A DNA stretch of 33,065 nucleotides. It comes from Lentimicrobiaceae bacterium. GTDB taxonomy: Bacteria; Bacteroidota; Bacteroidia; Bacteroidales; F082. Within the stretch, counting starts at the first letter, position 1. Every line of letters starts with the position of its first letter. The position numbers were made by a program, and so were the translations under genes. A model generated the notes under the pieces. It was not told where the DNA came from. It saw only the letters and a program-made list of their open reading frames with translations, and searched no databases. This document shows, piece after piece, positions 17,797 to 24,310 of this stretch. Location: the NCBI GenBank assembly GCA_015061365.1, contig SUWS01000031.1, positions 1 through 33,065 on the forward strand. The letters run 5' to 3'.

Positions 17797-18438
17797 ATGG
17801 GTATCATAGACGAAAAACATTATAGAGAATTTTTGAAGCAGGCGCATCGTTATGGTGATGCCAAACTGACTTTATGCTCCAGCGGTAACCTCTCATGGCG
17901 CGTCGATGACGACATCGCGCTTGTCTCGGGAACAGGATCATGGGTTCCTACCTTGAAATTAGAAAACATCTCGCTTTGTAATATAGAGACCGGCACTGTT
18001 CTCAACGGCGTGAAGCCTTCCATGGAAAGCACCTTCCACCTCGGCATCATGCGTCAGCGTCCCGATGTCAACGTGGTGTTTCACTTCCAGTCGGAATACG
18101 CTACCGCGATTGCTTGCATGAAAGAGAAACCTGCTAACTTCAACGTCACTGCCGAGATCCCGATTCACGTCGGCGTGGAGATTCCGGTGATACCGTATTA
18201 CAGACCTGGCTCTCCTGAACTCGCAGCTGCTGTGTTGGAAGCGATGAAAGAACATAACTCTTGTCTCATGACTAATCACGGACAGGTGGTCTGCGGAAAG
18301 AACTTCGACGAGGTGTTCGAACGCGCCACTTTCTTCGAGATGGCTTGCAGGATAATAGTGCAGTCGGGTGGCAACTATTCCACATTGAGTCAGAAAGACA
18401 TCGACGATTTAAGTATTTACATTGCAGGAAAGAAATAA
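17797..18438 (+). CDS. Class II aldolase, probable L-fuculose/rhamnulose-phosphate aldolase
   Basis: The 213-residue product has class II aldolase features: SSGNLS at residues 28-33 (phosphate site), E77 in PSMEST (catalytic acid), and zinc-ligand positions H96 in VFHFQS and H161 in TNHGQVVCG. In E. coli FucA the first pair is HxH; here it is H-F-Q, so the second histidine is replaced by Gln98. Length is normal for FucA (about 212-215). It would split a deoxy-ketose 1-phosphate into dihydroxyacetone phosphate and lactaldehyde. The kinase gene follows after one base, giving a two-gene kinase/aldolase unit as in fucose operons of Bacteroides; isomerase and permease are not in the window. The ATG at 17797 is chosen because the upstream extension consists of repeat DNA. 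Confidence 0.8.
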   Translation: MGIIDEKHYREFLKQAHRYGDAKLTLCSSGNLSWRVDDDIALVSGTGSWVPTLKLENISLCNIETGTVLNGVKPSMESTFHLGIMRQRPDVNVVFHFQSEYATAIACMKEKPANFNVTAEIPIHVGVEIPVIPYYRPGSPELAAAVLEAMKEHNSCLMTNHGQVVCGKNFDEVFERATFFEMACRIIVQSGGNYSTLSQKDIDDLSIYIAGKK

Positions 18439-18439
18439 T

Positions 18440-19777
18440 ATGAGATTCATAGCAGCAGACTTCGGCGCAGGCAGCGGACGCGTTATCGTAGGGACGTGGT
18501 TTGCCGCGTCAAAAACCATCGGATTAGAAGAGATTCATCGTTTTGGAAACGAGCAGAAAATGATGGACGGTCATCTCCGTTGGGACTTCGAGGCTCTCTT
18601 CAATGAGTTAAAAACTGGTCTGAAGAAAGCCTTCGCGAAATACGGCGACGAGATAAAGAGCATCGGCATCGACACTTGGGGCGTGGATTACGGTCTCTTA
18701 AATAAAGAAGGTCGTCTGATTGCCAACCCTATCTGTTATCGCGACGACAGAACTAAGGGCATGATGGATGCCGCGTTTCAGAAACTGCCTAAGGAAGAGT
18801 TCTTCCAACACGCCGCCAATCAGTTCATGGAAATAAATACGGCCTTTCAGTTAATGAGCGAGACTGATCTGCAACGCGCTGAGAGACTGCTGTTCATGCC
18901 TGATCTGTTTAATTATTTCCTTACGGGAAAGTGTTATAACGAATTTACCATAGCATCGACATCACAGCTGCTGAATACCAAGACGCATCAGTGGGACGAT
19001 GTCATTTTCGAGAAGTTAAATCTCCCAAAACGTTTGATGCAGGAGATTATCTATCCTGGCACTGTGATAGGTGAACTCACCGCTGAGCTCGCCGCTGAAG
19101 TGGGCGGCAACGCAAAAGTCGTCGCCATCGGCTCGCACGACACCGCGAGTGCAGTGGCTTCGATAAAAGACGATGGCAGCGACTGGGCTTTCATCAGCTC
19201 CGGCACATGGTCGCTCATGGGAACGCCATCGAAAGAACCGATAATATCTAAAGAAGCCTTGGAATCTGACTTCACCAACGAGGGCATGACCGACGGAAGA
19301 ATACGCTTCCTCAAAAACATCACAGGTCTCTGGCTCATACAGCAATTGGTAAAGGAATGGGAACAAGAGGGTTACAGATGTAACTATTCGGAATTAGTTA
19401 AAGAGGCTGAGCTTTCTTCATTGGATTCTTCTTTCGATGTGGATGACGCTCGTTTCATGAATCCTGAGAAGATGTCGGAAGCTATCGTTTCTTATCTTAA
19501 AGAAGAAAATCAAGAGCTTCCAATAACAAAAGGCGATTTCATGCGATGTGTATGCATCTCTTTGGCGAAGAAATATGCCGAGGTCAAGACGCAGATGGAA
19601 CGTTGTACGAATAAGAAGATAAATAAGATTTATATCGTGGGCGGCGGTTCTAAGAATCAGCTGCTTAACCGACTCGCTGCGGAATATACAGGCTGCGAGG
19701 TGATCAGAGGCGAGGTGGAAGCCACCGCGATGGGAAACGTTTTGGTTCAATTAAAATCTGAGAATCTGAAAAACTGA
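18440..19777 (+). CDS. FGGY-family deoxy-sugar kinase (rhamnulokinase/fuculokinase type)
   Basis: The 445-residue protein is of the RhaB-like FGGY type: ADFGAGSGRV at the N-terminus, GIDTWGVDYGLL, GSHDTASAVAS, SSGTWSLMG, and the ATP-site strand IYIVGGGSKNQLLNRLAA. It would phosphorylate rhamnulose or fuculose to feed the aldolase upstream. Two oddities are visible. Residues 17-24 (VGTWFAAS) are encoded by a copy of a REP-like hairpin (18488-18510) that also occurs between genes in this window. The last residues, LKSENLKN, and the stop codon lie inside an octad repeat array; relatives usually run on past the VLVQ element, so the C-terminus may have been replaced. The ATG at 18440 is used; the TTG at 18422 lies inside the aldolase gene. 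Confidence 0.85.
   Translation: MRFIAADFGAGSGRVIVGTWFAASKTIGLEEIHRFGNEQKMMDGHLRWDFEALFNELKTGLKKAFAKYGDEIKSIGIDTWGVDYGLLNKEGRLIANPICYRDDRTKGMMDAAFQKLPKEEFFQHAANQFMEINTAFQLMSETDLQRAERLLFMPDLFNYFLTGKCYNEFTIASTSQLLNTKTHQWDDVIFEKLNLPKRLMQEIIYPGTVIGELTAELAAEVGGNAKVVAIGSHDTASAVASIKDDGSDWAFISSGTWSLMGTPSKEPIISKEALESDFTNEGMTDGRIRFLKNITGLWLIQQLVKEWEQEGYRCNYSELVKEAELSSLDSSFDVDDARFMNPEKMSEAIVSYLKEENQELPITKGDFMRCVCISLAKKYAEVKTQMERCTNKKINKIYIVGGGSKNQLLNRLAAEYTGCEVIRGEVEATAMGNVLVQLKSENLKN
18488..18510 (+). repeat. REP-like hairpin, coding copy in the sugar kinase
   Basis: The stem GACGTGG (18493-18499) pairs with CCGCGTC (18504-18510) around TTTG, with one G-T pair. The 5' extension GTAGG is shared with the intergenic copies at 22437 and 25777. 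Read in frame it gives VGTWFAAS in the beta-hairpin after the first phosphate-binding motif. Confidence 0.75.
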
Positions 19778-19792
19778 GAATCTGAGAAATTG
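19753..19792 (+). repeat. Octad array at the end of the sugar kinase gene
   Basis: The 8-base units AATCTGAG, AATCTGAA, AAACTGAG, AATCTGAG run through the kinase stop codon. The same word is found in the TPR gene and, inverted, at 26346-26394. Confidence 0.85.
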
Positions 19793-19809
19793 TTTCGTAA
19801 ATGATTTAT

Positions 19810-20076
19810 GGGGATTTCTATAAATTGCTTTGCGAGTGATTTATAATTTTATCTTTGAGAAGATTTTTGTTTTTCTCGAAAGAGCATAGCGAGCTATGTG
19901 ATTGAGAGAAAGATAAAAAAATTCCAAAGAGAAAGTTGCGGTTAAGCGAGTGAAGAACAATGCTAACATTGGTTATACCGAGCGCAAGCAACTTGGACGA
20001 AGTCAAACATAAAGCACGCAAAAGTTTTTAACATGATTGTCAAAATTTATTAAACTGGGAGTTTATATAAGTCCCC
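19810..20076. mobile_element. MITE-like element, long copy (a)
   Basis: The left end GGGGATTTCTATAAATT (19810-19826) and the degenerate right end (20060-20076, ending AGTCCCC) are inverted relative to each other, as in the short copy at 25871-25956. About 55 bases at the right end (from 20021) match copy (b) at 22809-22870 closely. The interior, about 190 bases, holds a small palindrome CATAGC-GA-GCTATG and no credible gene. The left flank is TTAT, but the right flank is TGAA, so no target duplication remains. The element fills most of the 400-base gap between the kinase and aminopeptidase genes. Confidence 0.6.
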
Positions 20077-20111
20077 TGAAATATTAGGATGTATAATAAC
20101 ATCCTTTTTTA

Positions 20112-20142
20112 TTTGAAATACAAAAAAAAATTATTACTTTTG
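20112..20142 (+). promoter_or_regulatory. Consensus Bacteroidetes promoter for the aminopeptidase gene
   Basis: TTTG at 20112-20115, exactly 19 bases, then TACTTTTG at 20135-20142: a perfect match to TTTG-N19-TAnnTTTG. The leader to the ATG at 20181 would be about 33 bases. Confidence 0.85.
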
Positions 20143-20180
20143 AGACTTGAAAAATTAGTCCGGTTCAAATAGAAATACAA

Positions 20181-21473
20181 ATGAGTAGTAATAAAATAGA
20201 CAACAGCACTTTTATAAACAACAGAAAAAATTTCTCCGAGAAACTTGCGAAAAATTCTATGGCTGTGTTCTGCGCCAACGAAGAGATGCCTCGTAACGGT
20301 GACCAATTCTATCCTTACCGTCAGCAGTCGGATTTCTTCTATCTCACAGGCATCGACCGTGACTGCGCATACCTTATTATATATCCCGACCATCCGAATC
20401 CTGATATGCGCGAGATTTTATTCGTGGAACCTTATAGCGAGAATAAAGTTATCTGGCGCGGAGAAATGATAGATGCTAAGGAAGCAGCCGAAATATCGGG
20501 AGCAAAAAACGTGATGTATTCAGATAGATTCGATTCCGTGATGCAAGACCTCGCTCTTTCTTGCGAGACAATTTATCTCAACACTTACGAATATCCTAAA
20601 TATGAATGTCCTGTTGTCACCATCCAACAGAGATTTCTCGATGAGATAAAATCAAGATTCCCTCTGCATAAGTTCGAGCGCAGCGCACCTATATTAAATA
20701 AGTTGCGTATGGTTAAGTCGCAGGAGGAAATTGAGATTACGAAGCAAGCTTGCGACATCACAGCTGAGGCTTTTCGCAGATGTCTTAAAACAGTGAAACC
20801 TAATCTTTATGAATATCAGGTTCAGGCTGAGATAGAATACACCTTTAAATATAATGGAGCTAACGGCAATGCTTATCATCCTATCGTCGCTGCTGGCAAA
20901 AACGCATGCTGTCTTCATTACTCGGCAAATGATAAGATCTTGAACGACGGCGACTTGATACTCTTCGACATAGGCTGCGAATATAAAAATTACTCCTCCG
21001 ATTTAAGTCGTACCATTCCTATCAACGGTAAATTTACGCCAAGACAGAAAGACTGTTATAACGCTGTTCTTCGCGTGATGAAAGAGATTACCAAATTATA
21101 TAAGGTAGGCGGTACCATCGACGAGATTAATAGAACTACTTATAGACTGATGGAAGACGAGATGATAAAACTCGGACTTTTTACGGCACAAGATGTTGCA
21201 AATCAAGATCCTGATTTCCCATTATATCGTAAATACCTGATGCACGGGATGTCGCATCATATCGGATTAGATGTTCACGACAGCGTCGATAAATACGAGC
21301 CTTTCAAGCCAGGAATGATACTCACCTGCGAGCCAGGACTTTACATCAGAGAAGAAGGTATCGGCATCAGAATTGAGAACGACTTGCTCATCACTGAAGG
21401 CGAACCGATAAATCTTTTCGAAGGACTTCCTATCGAGGTGGAGGAGATTGAATGTATAATGCATAATTCATAA
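20181..21473 (+). CDS. Xaa-Pro aminopeptidase (aminopeptidase P family, M24B)
   Basis: This 430-residue cytosolic peptidase would remove N-terminal residues that precede proline. The N-terminal AMP_N domain (FYPYRQQSDFFYLTG) is followed by the pita-bread catalytic domain with a complete two-metal site: D263 and D274 (LFDIGCEYKNYSSDLSRT), H359 in HGMSHHIGLDVHD, a Glu in LTCEPGLYI and a Glu in GIRIENDLL. A perfect promoter stands upstream. The last residues, CIMHNS, and the stop codon are encoded by a TAATGCA heptad array (21457-21483), so the original C-terminal residues may have been replaced. A second, longer member of the same family is encoded at 24311-25732. Confidence 0.93.
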   Translation: MSSNKIDNSTFINNRKNFSEKLAKNSMAVFCANEEMPRNGDQFYPYRQQSDFFYLTGIDRDCAYLIIYPDHPNPDMREILFVEPYSENKVIWRGEMIDAKEAAEISGAKNVMYSDRFDSVMQDLALSCETIYLNTYEYPKYECPVVTIQQRFLDEIKSRFPLHKFERSAPILNKLRMVKSQEEIEITKQACDITAEAFRRCLKTVKPNLYEYQVQAEIEYTFKYNGANGNAYHPIVAAGKNACCLHYSANDKILNDGDLILFDIGCEYKNYSSDLSRTIPINGKFTPRQKDCYNAVLRVMKEITKLYKVGGTIDEINRTTYRLMEDEMIKLGLFTAQDVANQDPDFPLYRKYLMHGMSHHIGLDVHDSVDKYEPFKPGMILTCEPGLYIREEGIGIRIENDLLITEGEPINLFEGLPIEVEEIECIMHNS

Positions 21474-21483
21474 TGCATAATTG
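21457..21483 (+). repeat. Heptad array at the aminopeptidase stop codon
   Basis: Units TAATGCA, TAATTCA, TAATGCA and a partial TAATTG. They overlap the last five codons and the stop of the aminopeptidase gene and run directly into an imperfect hairpin. Confidence 0.8.
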
Positions 21484-21584
21484 TAGAGACGTGACATATT
21501 ACACCGATGAAAATGAAAGAGATGTAATTGGTGCGTCTCAGTGAATTAACAAATGAATAATTAACGGACGTGGCTTGCCGCGTC
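21484..21584 (+). repeat. REP-like hairpins after the aminopeptidase gene
   Basis: An imperfect long stem runs from TAGAGACG (about 21484) to GGTGCGTCTC (about 21530-21539). A typical REP-like copy follows: GACGTGG, CTTG loop, CCGCGTC (21566-21584). They separate the aminopeptidase and DUF5020 genes and may stop or stabilise transcripts. Confidence 0.6.
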
Positions 21585-21620
21585 TTAAACAAATAATAAA
21601 CTTTTTAAAACTCAAACAAC

Positions 21621-22397
21621 ATGAAAAAAACTTTATCAATTTTTGTTCTCATGATTTTCATGGGATTAGGTTTTGCAGCAAAGGCTCAGAACATTCAGGT
21701 GATGTATGATTTTGGCGGTGAACGTGAATACATCACGACGACATTAGAAATGTACAAAGCAGACAAATGGGGCGGCACATTCTTCTTCGTCGATATTTAT
21801 CATGACGGAAAGAAGAACCATAACAACCTCCCGGGCTTCAACAACTATGGTCCTATGGGAATGTACATGGAAATTGAGCGTTCATTGAACTTCTGGCAAA
21901 ATTCGAAACTCAAGAATTTAAGCGCACACGTCGAATACGCTGGTGGTCTCGGCGTAGCTCCAGGATTTCTCGGCTATAACATCAACAACGCATGGATGTT
22001 CGGTGCCGAATATTTCTTCCATTCAAAAGATTTCCGTAACACATTGACAATTCAAGCTTTGTATAAAACCATCTCTCAGACAAATCAGAAATTACCTTTA
22101 CAATTCACTGTCGTTTGGGGAATGCAAGATTTGTTCAATGTGAAAGGATTGAGATTTAATGGCTTCGCTGATTTCTGGTGGCAAGATAACACTTGGGTTG
22201 GAGAGAATCTTATTCCATTTACAACAGGTTATGTCTTCATTTCAGAGCCACAGTTATGGTATAATGTAGGACAGTTCTTCAACTGCGACAATCTTAACAT
22301 CGGTGGTGAAGTAGAGTTTTCATATAACTTCGGCGGCTTGAGCCAAGGAAAGAAATTCTATGTCAACCCATGTCTCGGTGTGAAGTGGAATTTTTAA
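21621..22397 (+). CDS. DUF5020 family outer-membrane beta-barrel protein
   Basis: The 258-residue product opens with a signal peptide (KKTLSIFVLMIFMGLGF, probable cut after AAKA, residue 22). The rest alternates aromatic and polar residues in strands (GGTFFFVDIYHD, NFWQN, AEYFFH, FADFWWQD) and ends in KWNF, a terminal phenylalanine as in outer-membrane barrels. The pattern fits DUF5020, related to Tsx-like nucleoside channels. It probably lies in the outer membrane as a small channel; the substrate is unknown. The stop codon forms part of the first unit of a TTAACAG heptad array. No good TAnnTTTG box was seen in its short upstream gap. Confidence 0.82.
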   Translation: MKKTLSIFVLMIFMGLGFAAKAQNIQVMYDFGGEREYITTTLEMYKADKWGGTFFFVDIYHDGKKNHNNLPGFNNYGPMGMYMEIERSLNFWQNSKLKNLSAHVEYAGGLGVAPGFLGYNINNAWMFGAEYFFHSKDFRNTLTIQALYKTISQTNQKLPLQFTVVWGMQDLFNVKGLRFNGFADFWWQDNTWVGENLIPFTTGYVFISEPQLWYNVGQFFNCDNLNIGGEVEFSYNFGGLSQGKKFYVNPCLGVKWNF

Positions 22398-22438
22398 CAG
22401 TTAACAGTTGACAATTTACAATTAACAATTAACAATTG
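22394..22438 (+). repeat. TTAACAG/TTAACAA heptad array
   Basis: Six full 7-base units and TTG; the TAA stop of the DUF5020 gene lies in the first unit. The array runs straight into a REP-like hairpin, the same pairing as at 25734-25802. Confidence 0.9.
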
Positions 22439-22461
22439 TAGGGATGTGGCTTGTCGCATCC
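22437..22461 (+). repeat. REP-like hairpin with compensatory changes
   Basis: GGATGTGG (22442-22449), loop CTTG, TCGCATCC (22454-22461). Compared with the GACG...CGTC copies, the C-G pair is a T-A pair (GATG...CATC), so both arms changed together. Confidence 0.8.
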
Positions 22462-22465
22462 AATA

Positions 22466-22521
22466 ATCTAAGCGTGTCAACGACATAGAATGTTAATAAT
22501 TTGTCGTTGACGCGTTTAGAT
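22466..22521. repeat. Long inverted repeat, 20-base arms
   Basis: The 20 bases at 22466-22485 pair with 22502-22521; 18 are Watson-Crick pairs and two are G-T. The loop is 16 bases. An A-rich stretch, not a T-run, follows. It lies 30 bases before the DUF1016 remnant and may be an attenuator-like hairpin or another palindromic repeat. Confidence 0.8.
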
Positions 22522-22551
22522 AAAAAATAATAACCAATAAAAATCAAAATC

Positions 22552-22842
22552 ATGGAATCGAATCTTATTTATGTAAAGACTGCGGATTTATTTGCTGATT
22601 CGCAGCAGATTATTGAGGCTACAAAAGAGTACGCCTATCGTTCGGTAAACATTGCTATGTTACAGAGAAACTGGTATTTGGGGAAACGTATCAGTGAAGA
22701 AATCTTGAATGGAGAAGATAGGGCGGAGTATAGTGCAGAAACGATAATTACCCTATCAAAACAACTTACGGAAATTTATGGTAAAAGATTTTTAACAAAA
22801 TATAAATCTCGAAAAAGTTTTTATCAGAATCGTCAAAATTAA
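22552..22842 (+). pseudogene. DUF1016 N-terminal remnant, 3' part replaced by a MITE end
   Basis: Residues 1-80 fit the DUF1016 N-terminal winged helix (EYAYRSVNIAMLQRNWYLG, AEYSAETIITLSKQLTEIYGKRF). After this the family would continue with its conserved LWNM/FY region and nuclease domain, but the reading frame passes into DNA shared with the MITE-like element, gives the tail LTKYKSRKSFYQNRQN and stops. The nuclease half is missing altogether, and no continuation was found after the element. A different, complete C-terminal half occurs at the left edge of the window, but it is not the missing part of this gene. The product, if made, would be a 96-residue DNA-binding fragment. Confidence 0.8.
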
Positions 22843-22870
22843 TTTAAACGTGGAATTTATAGAAGTCCCC
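22795..22870. mobile_element. MITE-like element, copy (b), left end degenerate
   Basis: The right end (22854-22870, AATTTATAGAAGTCCCC) and the 60 bases before it match copies (a) and (c). The left end lacks a clear GGGGATTTC sequence; 22785-22806 (GATTTTTAACAAAATATAAA part) shows only partial resemblance. The left boundary is approximate. The element ends the DUF1016 frame. Confidence 0.6.
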
Positions 22871-22917
22871 TATAGCGATGGATTGATTATTTCACATTTG
22901 ATATATTATAGCACCTC

Positions 22918-24033
22918 TTAACATAGTAGTTGTTTTTTTATCTCATAACTCGAGCTTCTGCCGCCGCTTTCGGTTTTAATGAGAATGTTTCTTTCCAATA
23001 AATCTTGTATATCGCGTAATGCTGTCGCTTGCGAGGTGTGACATATCTTTGCATATTTGGATGTCGTAAGTTTTCCTTCAAAACCATCAAGCAGTCGATT
23101 TAAAATCTTGACTTGTCGCTCGTTAAATGTGAGTTCGCTGTTGTTCTGCCAAAATATTGCTTTTTGTCTTACCTTAGAAAGTGTTTCGTATGATCGTATT
23201 ATAGCGGATTCCATCGTTTCCAAGAACCACAATAACCAATCGGTGATACATAAATCTCCGCTTGTTGTCTTTTGTAAGATGTCGTAATAAGAATTGCGCT
23301 TTCTCATTATCTCGGCTGACATGCTATAAAACCGTAATCTCTGTCCGTCGGATCTTGATAGCATCATATCGGTAATCGTACGTGTAAGTCTTCCGTTCCC
23401 ATCGTCAAAAGGATGTATTGCGACAAACCATAAATGTGCAATTGCCGCTTTTAACACCGGGTCAATATCGCAAGCTTTGTTTATCCACTCTAAAAATAAA
23501 TCCATCTCATGAGAAACAACAGAACTTGACGGAGCTTCGTAATGAACTTTTTCATGTCCCATTGCGCCCGACACTATCTGCATCGGTTCTTCACCTTGAC
23601 GGTATTCGGCGACAGATATTTTATACATTCCGCTTCTGCCTGTCGGGAAAAGTGCAGCGTGCCAGTCGCATAGTCGTTCTTTTGTCAAAGCCTCGTTATA
23701 ATTCTTAATGGCGTCCATCATTACTTCAACAACGCCTTCGGTATAATGATCAGGAATAGGTAATCCTTGAGTGCTCAATCCTAAACGCGATGCAACAGAT
23801 GATCTTACTCTTGCAGGATCTAATACTATGCCTTCTATCTCCGATGAACTAATCACGTCTGATGTTATGATTTCTAAAGAGGCATTGTTTTGTAAATCAA
23901 AGCCGAATGTGTTAAGTTCTCCTAATAGCTTTCCTTGTAACATTCTGACACGCGATAGTATGGTGATAACCTTACTGTCATCCCAGTAGAATTTAGGCCA
24001 ATCATTCTGCTGCCATATCCAGATAGCTCTCAT
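22918..24033 (-). CDS. Fic family protein with DUF4172 domain and C-terminal winged helix
   Basis: The 371-residue protein has the Fic active site HPFDDGNGR at residues 207-215, which transfers AMP (or a related group) from a nucleotide to a target side chain. An N-terminal DUF4172 region (WIWQQNDWPKFYWD) is followed by the inhibitory-helix motif SSEIEG at 63-68, with E67 expected to block ATP binding, so it is a self-inhibited class II Fic. The C-terminal ~70 residues (NERQVKILNRLLDG, ATALRDIQDLLERNIL) form a winged helix. An inverted repeat between its promoter and start may be the binding site for its own winged helix. It is read divergently from the second aminopeptidase gene. Confidence 0.93.
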   Translation of the reverse strand: MRAIWIWQQNDWPKFYWDDSKVITILSRVRMLQGKLLGELNTFGFDLQNNASLEIITSDVISSSEIEGIVLDPARVRSSVASRLGLSTQGLPIPDHYTEGVVEVMMDAIKNYNEALTKERLCDWHAALFPTGRSGMYKISVAEYRQGEEPMQIVSGAMGHEKVHYEAPSSSVVSHEMDLFLEWINKACDIDPVLKAAIAHLWFVAIHPFDDGNGRLTRTITDMMLSRSDGQRLRFYSMSAEIMRKRNSYYDILQKTTSGDLCITDWLLWFLETMESAIIRSYETLSKVRQKAIFWQNNSELTFNERQVKILNRLLDGFEGKLTTSKYAKICHTSQATALRDIQDLLERNILIKTESGGRSSSYEIKKQLLC

Positions 24034-24048
24034 AATATTTCTCTCCTA

Positions 24049-24090
24049 TGACGTGATTATTTACATTATTCACGTCAAATAATGACGCGA
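24049..24090 (-). promoter_or_regulatory. Possible operator upstream of the Fic gene
   Basis: TGACGTGA (24049-24056) and TCACGTCA (24070-24077) form a perfect 8-base inverted repeat around 13 bases; a third half-site, TGACGCGA, lies at 24083-24090. All three are in the leader between the -7 box at 24101-24108 and the Fic ATG, a good place for repression by a DNA-binding protein or for an mRNA hairpin. Confidence 0.55.
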
Positions 24091-24100
24091 ATAGTTTTTG

Positions 24101-24108
24101 CAAATATA
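24101..24108 (-). promoter_or_regulatory. Promoter -7 box for the Fic gene
   Basis: CAAATATA on the + strand reads TATATTTG on the - strand, a full TAnnTTTG match, about 68 bases before the Fic start codon. Confidence 0.6.
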
Positions 24109-24152
24109 ACATTTTATTAAACCAAAAAGAAGAATATAACGACAAAAATTAT

Positions 24153-24160
24153 TATCTTTG
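24153..24160 (+). promoter_or_regulatory. Promoter -7 box for the second aminopeptidase gene
   Basis: TATCTTTG matches TAnnTTTG, about 150 bases before the ATG at 24311. The leader between contains heptad arrays. It diverges from the Fic promoter. Confidence 0.55.
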
Positions 24161-24175
24161 TTGCAATAAAAATGT

Positions 24176-24296
24176 CTAAAGGCTAAAGACAAATGGCTAA
24201 AGGTTTTTTGAATATTACCTTAAACATTAAACTTTGAGCCTTAAATAAATGAATTAATAATCAGCAGCTCTGGGCTCAGGGCTCAGAGCTCATAGC
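24176..24296 (+). repeat. Heptad arrays in the leader of the second aminopeptidase gene
   Basis: CTAAAGG, CTAAAGA, CAAATGG, CTAAAGG at 24176-24203, and GGCTCAG/AGCTCAT units at about 24262-24296. The bases between include ACTTTGAGCC, a trace of the TTTGAGC word. Confidence 0.8.
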
Positions 24297-24310
24297 AAAA
24301 ATAAATAACT

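Noticed and set aside
19818-20021. 67-residue reverse-strand ORF within the long MITE-like copy
   Set aside because: No recognisable domain or promoter, and it lies in non-coding element DNA.
3-22842. The two DUF1016 pieces as halves of one gene split by the island
   Set aside because: The overlapping winged-helix parts differ in sequence (GRLLEERKL against GKRISEEIL), so they come from two different genes.
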